A stretch of 27,960 bases of DNA, from NCBI GenBank assembly GCA_036271855.1, contig DATAZV010000156.1, forward strand, positions 1-27,960. Reading direction: 5' to 3'. This document shows positions 1-9,744 of the stretch, piece after piece. Within the stretch, counting starts at the first letter, position 1; each line of letters opens with the position of its first letter. This DNA is from JAQGMJ01 sp036271855 (GTDB taxonomy: Bacteria; Pseudomonadota; Gammaproteobacteria; Burkholderiales; JAEUOS01). Position numbers and translations under genes: made by a program. The notes below the pieces were generated by a model. The model was not told where the DNA came from and ran no database searches. It worked only from the letters and a program-made list of their open reading frames with translations.

Positions 1-1955
<1,955 letters not shown>

Positions 1956-2018
1956 CACGATTCCTCGGCAGCGCACAGCCATGCTGCAGCGCCGCACAAA
2001 TCAAAATACGGGGAGTCG

Positions 2019-2047
2019 ACTATACGCCCAAACATTTAGCGACTCAA
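2019..2047 (-). promoter_or_regulatory. Candidate sigma-70 promoter of gltB
   Basis: On the minus strand TTGAGT (2047-2042) is followed after 17 bp by TATAGT (2024-2019), matching the consensus at 4/6 and 5/6 positions with ideal spacing. Transcription would start near 2012, leaving a leader of about 57 nt before the gltB ATG. The -35 box is only 8 bp from the end of the neighbouring RAYT unit. Sequence match only. Confidence 0.5.
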
Positions 2048-2054
2048 GCCCAAT

Positions 2055-2076
2055 AATTGGGGTCAGAGTCATTTTT
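2055..2076 (+). repeat. Left outer copy of the RAYT-associated repeat
   Basis: The core GGGGTCAGAGTCA is preceded by AATT and followed by TTTTT. It is inverted relative to the copy at 2865-2886 (20/22 identical) and in direct orientation to the copy at 2103-2122. Confidence 0.75.
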
Positions 2077-2102
2077 CGCTACGTGATTTTCGCACTAAAA
2101 TA

Positions 2103-2122
2103 AATTGGGGACAGAGTAAAAT
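2103..2122 (+). repeat. Left inner, diverged copy of the RAYT-associated repeat
   Basis: AATTGGGG-A-CAGAGT-AAAAT shares the AATTGGGG and CAGAGT blocks with the outer copy 48 bp away but differs between and after them. It ends 13 bp before the transposase stop codon. Confidence 0.6.
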
Positions 2123-2135
2123 GCACCTCGATCGC

Positions 2136-2825
2136 TCATAGCTTTGAATACGGTCGGCCAGCCTTCTGTCTTGATGTCCGCCGCCCGGTTTGTTCTTGAA
2201 GCGCCGCCACAAAATCCGGGCCGCCCAAGGCCCACCCTTTAAGAGTGGCCTGGGTGAAGTCCTCGATCTGTTCGCGGCCCAAACCCGACTCCACCACTTG
2301 GCGATATGCCGCCTCCCGTGAAAATGGCGTGTTTCCCAGTGCCCAATACAGGGAATGCGGGGTAATGAGCGGATCGTGCTGAATACCGGTCTGATGCGCA
2401 TAGCTGGACCAGGGATAGTCTGCCGGGTGAAGTACCATGCCGGCCCGTACCGGGTTCAACTCCACATAGGCCATGCAGGCAATAAGGTAGCGCTCACTAT
2501 CAATTACAGTGGCTTTGAACCTCCCTTCCCAGAGAGTGCCGGTACGGTTATGGCGATCGTTGAAACTCCGCACGTAGCGGCGCCCGAGCGACTGCATCAT
2601 GCTGGAGAGCCCATGTTCATCGTCCGGCGTCGCCAGCAAATGAAAGTGATTACTCATTAATACATAGGCATGAATCGCCACGCCATAGCGCGGAGCGCAC
2701 TCCCCCAGGTATTCCAACATGCGGCGATAGTCTGTCGAATCGGCGAAAACGGCTTGCCGATTGTTGCCGCGCTGGATCAGGTGATGCGGGTACCCGGGGA
2801 CAGTCAGGCGGGGCAGGCGGGCCAC
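2136..2825 (-). CDS. REP-associated tyrosine transposase (RAYT, Y1_Tnp family)
   Basis: A 229-residue single-strand-DNA transposase of the IS200-like Y1 family. The HUH metal-binding motif is H60-F61-H62 in MSNHFHLL, and the catalytic tyrosine is Y120 in MAYVELNPVRAGMV, the hallmark block of the REP-associated group. PWSSY, typical of these proteins, follows near residue 138. The start is GTG at 2825, with GGAAG about seven bases upstream. All core motifs are intact and there is no frameshift, so the enzyme may be active. It is transcribed in the same direction as dgt and gltB. RAYTs are known to act on short palindromic or repeat DNA; the flanking GGGGTCAGAGT copies are the natural candidates here, which is inference. 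Confidence 0.93.
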   Translation of the reverse strand: MARLPRLTVPGYPHHLIQRGNNRQAVFADSTDYRRMLEYLGECAPRYGVAIHAYVLMSNHFHLLATPDDEHGLSSMMQSLGRRYVRSFNDRHNRTGTLWEGRFKATVIDSERYLIACMAYVELNPVRAGMVLHPADYPWSSYAHQTGIQHDPLITPHSLYWALGNTPFSREAAYRQVVESGLGREQIEDFTQATLKGWALGGPDFVAALQEQTGRRTSRQKAGRPYSKL

Positions 2826-2864
2826 GTATTCGCTTCCAGACCGGAAAGCGCGTCAGTGTGCCAG

Positions 2865-2886
2865 AAAATTGACTCTGACCCCGATT
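2865..2886 (-). repeat. Right copy of the RAYT-associated repeat
   Basis: Read on the minus strand it is AATC followed by GGGGTCAGAGTCA and ATTTT. It is inverted relative to 2055-2076 with two mismatches. Its outer edge lies 4 bp from the dgt stop codon. Confidence 0.75.
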
Positions 2887-2890
2887 GTTT

Positions 2891-4024
2891 TCAGGTTTCT
2901 TCGACCGTAAACAGGCGCCGGTGTTCGCGCATGGCGTAGCGGTCGGTCATGCCGGAGATGTAGTCGGCAACGGCGCGGGCACGGTCGGCTTCGGCCTTGG
3001 CCTGGTATTGCGGCGGCAGCAGGCGGGCATCTTCCATGAACGATTGGAACAGTTCGCGGATGATCCGCCGCCCCTTGGCGCTCATGCGCTGGACCAGGTA
3101 GTGCTGATAGAGCTGGTCACGTAAAAAGCGCTTGAGAGCCAGCGATTCCTGGTGCGCGGTTTCGCTGTAGGCGATCAGCGGCGGGGCGCGGCGCACGTCG
3201 GCAATCGAAGCCAGCGCAGCGGCGGCGATGTTGGCCTGGCTCTGGGTCACCAGGTCGTGCACCAGGGCGTTGATGATGCGGCGCACGGTTTCGTTGATGC
3301 GCCGGCGCTCGCTGGCGGCGGGGTAGAGCCGCTGCGCTTCATCGAAGTAGCGGCGGAACAGCGGCACTTCCTTCAACTGGTCCAGGGTGATCAGGCCAGA
3401 GCGCAGGCCGTCGTCGACATCGTGGTTGTTATAGGCGATCTCGTCGGCCAGGTTGGCCAGTTGCGCTTCGAGGGAAGGCTGGGTGTGGTCGAGAAAGCGT
3501 TCGCCGACGTCGCCCAGGGTGCGCGCGACATTTTCCGCGCAGTGCTTGAGGATGCCCTCGCGGGTTTCGAAGGTCAGGTTGAGGCCGTCGAAGGAGCCGT
3601 AACGCTCTTCCAGCAGATCGACCACGCGCAGGGACTGCAGGTTGTGTTCGAAGCCGCCGAACTCGCGCATGCATTCGTTGAGCGCGTCCTGGCCGGCGTG
3701 GCCGAACGGGGTGTGGCCGAGGTCGTGGGCCAGCGAGATCGCCTCGACCAGGTCTTCGTTCAGATCCAGGCGCCGCGCGATCGAGCGCGCCAGTTGTGCC
3801 ACTTCGATGGAGTGCGTCAGGCGCGTGCGAAACAGGTCGCCTTCATGATTGACGAAAACCTGGGTCTTGTATTCGAGCCGGCGAAAGGCGGTGCAGTGGA
3901 TGACGCGGTCACGGTCGCGCTGGAATTCGCCACGCGCTTCCGACGGCTCCTCGACATGGTGCCGGCCGCGGCTGTTGGAAGCGCGCGCGGCATAGGGGGC
4001 GAGAGCGGATTCGGTTTGCATCAT
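2891..4024 (-). CDS. dgt: Deoxyguanosinetriphosphate triphosphohydrolase-like HD protein
   Basis: A cytoplasmic dNTP triphosphohydrolase of the dGTPase family, releasing deoxynucleoside and tripolyphosphate. The 377-residue length fits the bacterial dGTPase-like type 2 group, shorter than the E. coli enzyme. The HD-domain metal ligands are visible: H71 (RLTHSIEV), H100-D101 (AHDLGHTPFGH) and D194 (NLADEIAYNNHD). The N-terminal block RDRDRVIHCTAFRRLEYKTQV is also typical. Two tandem ATG codons (4024, 4021) follow GAGAG by about ten bases, so the exact start is uncertain by one codon. The gene begins 18 bp after the aroB stop and should be cotranscribed with aroK-aroB. Substrate range cannot be read from sequence. 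Confidence 0.94.
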   Translation of the reverse strand: MMQTESALAPYAARASNSRGRHHVEEPSEARGEFQRDRDRVIHCTAFRRLEYKTQVFVNHEGDLFRTRLTHSIEVAQLARSIARRLDLNEDLVEAISLAHDLGHTPFGHAGQDALNECMREFGGFEHNLQSLRVVDLLEERYGSFDGLNLTFETREGILKHCAENVARTLGDVGERFLDHTQPSLEAQLANLADEIAYNNHDVDDGLRSGLITLDQLKEVPLFRRYFDEAQRLYPAASERRRINETVRRIINALVHDLVTQSQANIAAAALASIADVRRAPPLIAYSETAHQESLALKRFLRDQLYQHYLVQRMSAKGRRIIRELFQSFMEDARLLPPQYQAKAEADRARAVADYISGMTDRYAMREHRRLFTVEET

Positions 4025-4042
4025 CAGGCGGCGTCTCTCATT

Positions 4043-5125
4043 TCAATCCGAGGTGGCCGCCGCCAGGGCGGGCATCACGTCGGCATCGGAGACGGGCGCG
4101 ACATAGGCCTCGCCCAGGCGCTTGAGCAGGACATAACGGATGGCGCCGCCCTCGGCCTTTTTGTCGATGCGCATCAGTTCGAAATAGCGTGCGTCCCCCA
4201 GGTCCGGCGACGCCGTCGGCAGCCCGGCGCGCTTGATCAGGCGGCGTACGCGCGCCACATCAGCCACCGAGATCTGCCCCTGCAGGCGCGACAGCTCGGC
4301 AGCGGCCACCATGCCGGCGGCAACCGCCTCGCCGTGCAGCCACTCGCCATAGCCCAGGCCGGCTTCGATCGCATGGCCGAAGGTATGGCCGAGGTTGAGC
4401 CAGGCGCGGATCCCGGTCTCACGCTCGTCCTGGGCCACGATCTCCGCCTTGATTTCGCAGGAGCGCCGGATCGCATGCGTCAGCGCCGCGGCATCGCGCG
4501 CCAGCAGCGCATCCATGTTCGCCTCCAGCCATTCGAGGAAGGCGTAGTCGTAGATGAAGCCATACTTGACCACCTCACCCAGCCCCGAGCGGTATTCGCG
4601 ATCGGGCAGGGTCGCCAGGGTGTCGGTGTCGGCCAGCACCAGTTGCGGCTGGTAAAAGGCGCCGATCATGTTCTTGCCGCGCGGATGGTTGATCGCGGTC
4701 TTGCCGCCGACCGAAGAGTCGACCAGGGCCAGCAGGGTGGTCGGCACCTGGATGAAGGGCACGCCGCGCTGGTAGGTGGCGGCGGCAAAACCGGCGAGAT
4801 CGCCAATCACCCCGCCGCCCAAGGCGACGATGGTGGTCTTGCGGTCGCAGCGGTTGGCCAGCAAGGCATCGTAGACCAGGTTCAGGGTTTCCCAGTTTTT
4901 CGCCTGCTCGCCGTCGGGCACGATGATCTCGAGCACGCGCGCCCCGGCCCGCGCCAGGGTTTCGACCACCGTCTTCAGGTACAGCGGCGCGATGCGGTCG
5001 CTGGTGACCACCGCCGCAATGCCCGAACCAAGTCCGCGCTTGATCACTGCCTCCTGGCGGATCAGGCCCGGGCCAATGACGATCGGGTAGCCGCGGTCAG
5101 CTAGGTTGACACGTAATTCATCCAT
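4043..5125 (-). CDS. aroB: 3-dehydroquinate synthase
   Basis: The second step of the shikimate pathway, converting DAHP to 3-dehydroquinate with NAD+ and a divalent metal in the cytoplasm. The 360-residue protein has the NAD-binding block DGEQAKNW (71-78) and GGGVIGDLAGFAA (103-115), then VPTTLLALVDSSVGGKTAIN (127-146). The predicted metal ligands are E184 (GLGEVVKYG), H247 (LNLGHTFGH) and H264 (YGEWLHGEA). The ATG at 5125 lies inside the end of aroK (25-bp overlap) and no clear Shine-Dalgarno is seen, suggesting translational coupling to aroK. aroK-aroB adjacency is standard in proteobacteria. Confidence 0.97.
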   Translation of the reverse strand: MDELRVNLADRGYPIVIGPGLIRQEAVIKRGLGSGIAAVVTSDRIAPLYLKTVVETLARAGARVLEIIVPDGEQAKNWETLNLVYDALLANRCDRKTTIVALGGGVIGDLAGFAAATYQRGVPFIQVPTTLLALVDSSVGGKTAINHPRGKNMIGAFYQPQLVLADTDTLATLPDREYRSGLGEVVKYGFIYDYAFLEWLEANMDALLARDAAALTHAIRRSCEIKAEIVAQDERETGIRAWLNLGHTFGHAIEAGLGYGEWLHGEAVAAGMVAAAELSRLQGQISVADVARVRRLIKRAGLPTASPDLGDARYFELMRIDKKAEGGAIRYVLLKRLGEAYVAPVSDADVMPALAAATSD

Positions 5126-5658
5126 TGGTCGCGCAGTTGCTGCTCCAGTTTGCCCGCCAGCATGTGCGGGCTTTGCCTGCCGGTTTCGACAATCATGTGC
5201 GCGGCCTCCTGGTACAAGGGGTCGCGCGCCAGGTAAAGCTCTTTCAGGCGCTGCTCGGGATCCTCGGTGCGCAACAACGGCCGGTTGCGGTCATGCTGGG
5301 TACGGTGCCACAAATCACCCGGCTGCGCACGCAGATAGACCACCAGCCCGCTTTCGCGCAGCAGTTCACGGTTGTCCGCGCTGAGCACGGCGCCGCCGCC
5401 GGTGGCCAGCACAATATTGTCGCGCCGAACCAGTTCTTCCAGCATCTGCGATTCGCGCGTGCGAAAACCGGCCTCGCCTTCGAGTTCGAAAATCACCGGA
5501 ATGCGCACGCCGGTGCGCAACTCGATCTCGTGGTCGGAATCGACAAAGGTCCGGTCGAAGTGCCTGGCCAGCAGGCGCCCGATGGTGGTCTTGCCGGCGC
5601 CCATGAGGCCGACCAGGATGATGTTGCGCTGAGGTTCCGCGCGCTGCTGTTCCGACAT
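5101..5658 (-). CDS. aroK: Shikimate kinase
   Basis: Phosphorylates shikimate at the 3-hydroxyl with ATP, the fifth step of aromatic amino acid synthesis. The P-loop GLMGAGKTT is at residues 17-25, the shikimate-contacting Asp in FVDSDHEIE (38-46), Arg in GEAGFRTRES (61-70) and the GGG block LATGGGAV (84-91). I start at the ATG at 5658 (185 residues). An in-frame TTG two codons upstream (5664) is possible but has no better ribosome site. No Shine-Dalgarno is seen, and an extended -10-like element lies just upstream. The gene follows the pilQ terminator, so it probably has its own promoter and heads aroK-aroB-dgt. Confidence 0.95.
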   Translation of the reverse strand: MSEQQRAEPQRNIILVGLMGAGKTTIGRLLARHFDRTFVDSDHEIELRTGVRIPVIFELEGEAGFRTRESQMLEELVRRDNIVLATGGGAVLSADNRELLRESGLVVYLRAQPGDLWHRTQHDRNRPLLRTEDPEQRLKELYLARDPLYQEAAHMIVETGRQSPHMLAGKLEQQLRDQWMNYVST

Positions 5659-5664
5659 GTGCAA

Positions 5665-5673
5665 ATTGTATCA
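5665..5673 (-). promoter_or_regulatory. Possible extended -10 element for aroK-aroB-dgt
   Basis: On the minus strand TGATACAAT matches the extended -10 pattern TGNTATAAT except for one base. No convincing -35 box is found 16-18 bp upstream. Transcription would begin at or next to the aroK ATG at 5658, implying a leaderless mRNA. Weak on sequence alone. Confidence 0.3.
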
Positions 5674-5738
5674 GCCGGGTCTTGCCGCGCAGCCGGAAGA
5701 GCGGGCAAAGCGGCAAATAACCGGGCAAAAAGGTGGAC

Positions 5739-5766
5739 AAAAAAAAGCCGGGCTTGCGCCCGGCTT
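5739..5766 (-). terminator. Rho-independent terminator after pilQ
   Basis: On the minus strand AAGCCGGGC, a GCAA tetraloop and GCCCGGCTT form a perfect 9-bp stem followed directly by a T run (5746-5739). It begins 17 bp after the pilQ stop and separates the pilus operon from aroK. Confidence 0.92.
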
Positions 5767-5783
5767 CGGATCGGCCGACGTGC

Positions 5784-7901
5784 CTAGCGCACGTTCAGCT
5801 TGTCGTTGACCACGCGCGGGGTGATGAAGACCAGCAGTTCGGTCTTGTCGTTCTGGCGCGTCGAGTTCTTGAACAGGTTGCCGAACACCGGCAGGTCGCC
5901 GAAGAACGGGATCTTGGTCAGCTGGTCGTTCTCGGTCTGCGTGTAGATGCCGCCGATCACCACCGTGCCGCCGTTGTCCACCAGCACCTGGGTCTTCACC
6001 GACTTGGTGTCGATCGACGGGCCGGAGGCGGTGACGGTACCCACCGAGTCCTTGTTCACCTGGATGTCCATGATGATATTGCCTTCAGGCGTGATCTGCG
6101 GCTTGACCTTCAGGCTCAGGGTCGCCTTGCGGAACGACACCGAGGTGGCGCCGCTGGAGGTGGCCTGCTGGTAAGGCACTTCCGTACCCTGTTCGATCGT
6201 CGCTTCGATCTGGTCGGCAGTCAAAACGCGCGGGCTGGAGATGATCTTGCCCTTGCCGTCGGCTTCGAGGGCGGACAGTTCCAGGTTGATGAACCGGCTC
6301 ATCGCGCCATTGGCCAGGGTCAGCGCGAATTGCCCGGCGTTGATACCGTTGATGCCGTTGGCCGCGCCGTTGAAGCTCAGCGAATTGGTATTGAAGTCAG
6401 GCGTGGTGGCGATCTGTCCGGTATTGAAGCCGGTCACTGCCAGGCCACCGCCGAAGTTGCTCTTGATCGCGGTGCCGCCGACAGTGGTGGTGCCGGTGGC
6501 CTGGTTGATACCGAAGCGCGCGCCGAGGTTCTTGCTGAAGGTATCGGTGGCTTCGACGATGCGGGCCTCGATCAGCACCTGCCTGACCGGAATATCGATC
6601 TTGGCGATCAGGCGGCGGATTTCTTCCAGGCGGGTCGGCGTGTCCTGCACGAAAATCTGGTTGGTGCGCAGGTCGACAGCGACGGCGCCGCGCTTGGAGA
6701 GCAGCGACTGGCGCGGATCACGCAGCATGTTCTGGATGTCGGAGGCCTTGTTGTAGTTGAGCTGGAAGCTCTCGGTACGGGTCGGCTCGAGGTCGGAAAT
6801 CTGCGAACGCTGCTCCAGTTCCAGCTTTTCCTTGGTAGCCAGCTCATCGCGCGGCGCGATCCAGATCACATTGCCGTTCTTGCGCATGTCCAGGCCGCGG
6901 GTCTGCAGGATGATGTCCAGCGCCTGGTCCCAGGGCACGTCTTTCAGGCGCAGGGTCAGGTTGCCGGTCACCGTATCGCTGGTGATGATGTTCAGGTTGG
7001 TGAAGTCGGCGATCACCTGCAGTACCGAGCGCACTTCGATGTTCTGGAAGTTCAGCGACAGCTTCTCGCCGGTATAGCCGCCGCGGCTGCCCTGCACCAG
7101 CTTGTTCGGGTCTTCCTTGATCGGCTTGACCTCGACCACGAACTGGGTATCGGTCTGGTAGGCGTTGTGCTCCCACAGGCCCTTGGGCTCGATCACCATG
7201 CGCACGTTGTCGCCCTGGGTGAAGGTATTGACGGTCTGCACCGGGGTGGCGAAATCGCCGACGTCAAGGCGGCGGCGCAGGTTTTCCGGCAGGCTGGCCT
7301 TCTGGAAGTCGACCACCAGGGTCTGGCCCTGCTGGCGGATGTCCACGCCGGTGCCGGCGTTGCCGAGTTCGACCACCACACGTCCGGAGCCATCCGGGCC
7401 GCGGCGGAAGTCGATGTCGCGCAGCGCGGAAGTGCCGGCGCTGGTGCTGGAGGCTGGTGCGAACGAAGTAGGAGTCGACGGCGACGCGCCGCCGGGGGAG
7501 ACCGAGGGCGTCAGGCTGACGATCACCGATTTGCCTTCGATCCGGGCGTCATAGCTGACCGGCGACTTCAGGTTGAGTACCATGCGCGAGCGGTCGCCGA
7601 CCTGCACGACGTTGATGCTGCGCAGGTCCCCCTGGCCGACGTCCTGGCTGTTGCGGCCCAGGCCGTTGACGGTGCCGGCGAAGTCGAGCGCCACCCGTGG
7701 CGGGTTGGCGACGGTGAACCCGGCCGGTGGATTGGCCGGCGCTTCCTTCAGGTTCACCCTGACGATCACCGCTCCCCCCTGCTGGGTCACGTTCATCGAT
7801 TCGATGGAGTTCTGCGCCTGCGCGGCGAGAGCTGCCATCATCAAACCGGCGGCTGCCAATACGCGGAGCGGGCCGGCGCTAATCAAACGTCCCAGTTTCA
7901 T
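5784..7901 (-). CDS. pilQ: Type IV pilus secretin PilQ
   Basis: The outer-membrane secretin through which the type IV pilus leaves the cell. The 705-residue protein has a Sec signal peptide (cleavage likely near residue 29, AAQAQ), two peptidoglycan-binding AMIN domains (about 30-130 and 165-260) joined by a Ser/Thr/Ala/Pro-rich linker, an STN/N0 domain (about 295-350), an N1 domain (about 370-440) and the secretin barrel (about 500-700). The secretin signature VDNGGTVVIGGIYTQ is followed by KIPFFGDLPVFGNLFK near the end. The ATG overlaps the pilP stop by four bases (ATGA), and a strong AGGAGG (7908-7913) precedes it. Last gene of pilMNOPQ, followed by a terminator. Confidence 0.98.
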   Translation of the reverse strand: MKLGRLISAGPLRVLAAAGLMMAALAAQAQNSIESMNVTQQGGAVIVRVNLKEAPANPPAGFTVANPPRVALDFAGTVNGLGRNSQDVGQGDLRSINVVQVGDRSRMVLNLKSPVSYDARIEGKSVIVSLTPSVSPGGASPSTPTSFAPASSTSAGTSALRDIDFRRGPDGSGRVVVELGNAGTGVDIRQQGQTLVVDFQKASLPENLRRRLDVGDFATPVQTVNTFTQGDNVRMVIEPKGLWEHNAYQTDTQFVVEVKPIKEDPNKLVQGSRGGYTGEKLSLNFQNIEVRSVLQVIADFTNLNIITSDTVTGNLTLRLKDVPWDQALDIILQTRGLDMRKNGNVIWIAPRDELATKEKLELEQRSQISDLEPTRTESFQLNYNKASDIQNMLRDPRQSLLSKRGAVAVDLRTNQIFVQDTPTRLEEIRRLIAKIDIPVRQVLIEARIVEATDTFSKNLGARFGINQATGTTTVGGTAIKSNFGGGLAVTGFNTGQIATTPDFNTNSLSFNGAANGINGINAGQFALTLANGAMSRFINLELSALEADGKGKIISSPRVLTADQIEATIEQGTEVPYQQATSSGATSVSFRKATLSLKVKPQITPEGNIIMDIQVNKDSVGTVTASGPSIDTKSVKTQVLVDNGGTVVIGGIYTQTENDQLTKIPFFGDLPVFGNLFKNSTRQNDKTELLVFITPRVVNDKLNVR

Positions 7902-8458
7902 TGCTTTTCCTCCTGAAGTTGCAAGGTGCTGACGCGTTCGACCCAGTCGCCCCCGCCGTCCTGCACGAGCTCTTTTAAGGTGATTTCAGATTCAGTGATG
8001 TTGGTGATGATCCCGAAGTTCTGGCCCATATAGTTGCCGATCTTCACCCGGTGCAAATTGCTGTCCGCCTTGATGATCCCGTAGGTGGCGCCCTTTTGCT
8101 GCAGCATGCCCACCATCTTCAGGTTTTCCAGCGGGAACGACTCAAGCACCTCGCGGCGCCGCGTCATGTCGGGACCGGCGATCCCCGTACCGGTGCCCTT
8201 CTTGCCTTCGGTGGGCAGCAGCGCCACCTTGTCGGCATTGAACGGGTCCATCTGCTTTTCGGACTCGTATTTGAAGGGGGCGAATTTCTTCGGCTCTTCG
8301 ATTTTTTCAACCTTGCCGCGCATGTCCTTGGTGGCATCGGCCATCCATTTCTGGACTTCCTGGTGCTCACCGCCGCCGCATCCGGCCAGCGCCATGGTGG
8401 CAACAGCACCGGCCAAAACGGTCCGGACCGGCAGCCGCAGATTATTTTTGGCTGTCAT
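7898..8458 (-). CDS. pilP: Type IV pilus inner-membrane lipoprotein PilP
   Basis: A lipoprotein that links the PilN-PilO inner-membrane complex to the PilQ secretin. The 186-residue protein has a lipoprotein signal with lipobox LAGC (24-27), so Cys27 is the expected lipidated residue. A flexible Lys/Glu-rich segment (about 30-85) is followed by a beta-rich domain with the family blocks ENLKMVGMLQQKGATYGII and HRVKIGNYMGQNFG. The start overlaps the pilO stop (ATGA), and GGGAGGGG lies about seven bases upstream. Both junctions imply translational coupling. Confidence 0.96.
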   Translation of the reverse strand: MTAKNNLRLPVRTVLAGAVATMALAGCGGGEHQEVQKWMADATKDMRGKVEKIEEPKKFAPFKYESEKQMDPFNADKVALLPTEGKKGTGTGIAGPDMTRRREVLESFPLENLKMVGMLQQKGATYGIIKADSNLHRVKIGNYMGQNFGIITNITESEITLKELVQDGGGDWVERVSTLQLQEEKQ

Positions 8459-9084
8459 TTTTTCGCCCCTCCCTTCTTCGAAGAGGCTTTTCCAGCCGCG
8501 ACTTCGTCCGTGTCGAGATAGCGGAAGGTCTTGGCGGTCGTGTCCATGCTCAAGATGCCGCTGGGCGATACCCCGATGGCCATATCGTTGAGCGTGACGA
8601 TCCGTGACAATCCGGCGATATCGCTGGCGAAGGCGCCAAGGTCATGATAGTTGCCGGTGACGCGAACGGCGATCGGCAGCTCCGCGTAATACTCCTTGAC
8701 GTTGACGCTGCCCGGACGGAACAACTCGAACTGCAGGCCGCGGCCGAGGCCCGCCTGGTTGATGTCGGTCAGCAGGGCGTCCATTTCGGATTTGCTGGGC
8801 AGCTGCTTTTCCAGCGTGGCGACATATTGTCCGACCTGAACCAGCTGCTTTTTCAGCTCGGGCAGATTGACCGCCTGCTTTTTCTTGTCGAGGTAGTCCT
8901 TCTTCAGCTTGTCCTCTTCGGCCTTGGCGGCGTTGAGGTCGTCCTGCAGCGGCGTCCAGTAGAAATAGAAGCCGGCACCGACGACAGCGATCAGCAGAAA
9001 TATCAGGGCGAGTACCTTAGGCGCCGGCGGCGCGTTCGGCAGGTCCCCCCAGTTGACGTTCTTGAATTGATCAGCAATGTTCAT
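8455..9084 (-). CDS. pilO: Type IV pilus inner-membrane protein PilO
   Basis: A bitopic inner-membrane protein that dimerises with PilN in the pilus alignment subcomplex. The 209 residues comprise a short cytoplasmic N-terminus, one membrane segment (about 24-44, VLALIFLLIAVVGAGFYFYW), a Lys/Glu/Leu-rich coiled coil (about 50-100) and a periplasmic ferredoxin-like domain (about 105-190) with the typical GLGRGLQFELFRPG block. The C-terminus is Lys/Ala-rich. GGGGAG is about six bases before the ATG. It starts 21 bp after the pilN stop and overlaps pilP. Confidence 0.96.
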   Translation of the reverse strand: MNIADQFKNVNWGDLPNAPPAPKVLALIFLLIAVVGAGFYFYWTPLQDDLNAAKAEEDKLKKDYLDKKKQAVNLPELKKQLVQVGQYVATLEKQLPSKSEMDALLTDINQAGLGRGLQFELFRPGSVNVKEYYAELPIAVRVTGNYHDLGAFASDIAGLSRIVTLNDMAIGVSPSGILSMDTTAKTFRYLDTDEVAAGKASSKKGGAKK

Positions 9085-9105
9085 TCTTGCTCTCCCCTGT
9101 CTGCT

Positions 9106-9744
9106 CTAGGCTTTCGGCGCGCCGGGAGCGGCGGCCGGGGGTGTGCCCGGGGCGCCGGGCGCCGCGGGCGCGGCCGCGTCGGGCTCCTTGGGACGACGGA
9201 TCGAAACGGCCATGGTGAAATCGTTCAGGCGTTTGGCGGCCGCGCCGCTACCGACGGTGACGGCCTTGATTTCCACCAGTTCCGGATTGACCAGCCAGGG
9301 CGAGTTGTTGCCCAGGTTGCGCACGTAGTCGGCAACCTTGGCATTGTTGGCGGCCAGGCCATTGAGGGTGACGCGCGTGCCTTGCTGGCGCAGCGAACGC
9401 AGGTAGATGCCTTCGGGCGTGTTTTTCACCAGTTCGTCAAGCACGTGCACCGGCAGGTTACGGTCGCCCTGCAGGTCTTCCACCGCCTTCTGGCGCGCTT
9501 TCAGGCCTTCGATTTCGTCGCGCAGCTTGGCGATTTCCTTGATGTCGGCCTCGAGCTTGTCGTTTTCCTTCTTGATATAGGCATTCGACGACTTCTGCTC
9601 GGAAATCTCGCCGTTGATGAATACCCCGCCGGCGCCGACGACGGCCCCGCCGATGACCGCTGAAATCACGCACAGGACGGCGAACAGGCGGCGTCGTGCC
9701 TGGCGCTTGAGCTCCCGGTGCGGGAGCAGGTTGATCCGGATCAT
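9106..9744 (-). CDS. pilN: Type IV pilus inner-membrane protein PilN
   Basis: The partner of PilO; its cytoplasmic N-terminus docks onto PilM. The N-terminus begins MIRINLLPHRELKR, and the INLLP motif is the known PilM-binding signature. A membrane segment (about 22-44) is followed by a coiled coil (about 50-90) and a periplasmic domain with GIYLRSLRQQGTRVTLNG. The last 25 residues are a low-complexity Ala/Pro/Gly tail. The ATG overlaps the pilM stop (ATGA), with GGAGG about eight bases upstream. Confidence 0.96.
   Translation of the reverse strand: MIRINLLPHRELKRQARRRLFAVLCVISAVIGGAVVGAGGVFINGEISEQKSSNAYIKKENDKLEADIKEIAKLRDEIEGLKARQKAVEDLQGDRNLPVHVLDELVKNTPEGIYLRSLRQQGTRVTLNGLAANNAKVADYVRNLGNNSPWLVNPELVEIKAVTVGSGAAAKRLNDFTMAVSIRRPKEPDAAAPAAPGAPGTPPAAAPGAPKA

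Larger units (their letters stand above)
2055..2886 (-). mobile_element. RAYT/REPtron-like unit with flanking inverted repeats
   Basis: An 832-bp unit has a Y1 transposase gene in the middle and related repeats at both ends. The left end (2055-2076) and the reverse complement of the right end (2865-2886) agree at 20 of 22 positions. A third, slightly diverged copy in the left orientation lies at 2103-2122. The unit sits between the dgt stop codon (right repeat ends 4 bp before it) and the gltB promoter, in a cluster where these genes are usually direct neighbours, which suggests insertion. RAYTs are generally single-copy genes associated with REP sequences rather than classical insertion sequences. 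I could not identify a target duplication. Confidence 0.75.

Noticed and set aside
3152..5104. 650-codon plus-strand frame
   Set aside because: Covers dgt and aroB in antisense; no recognisable domain and GC-bias composition.
5733..7916. 727-codon plus-strand frame
   Set aside because: Exact shadow of pilQ, even overlapping its terminator.
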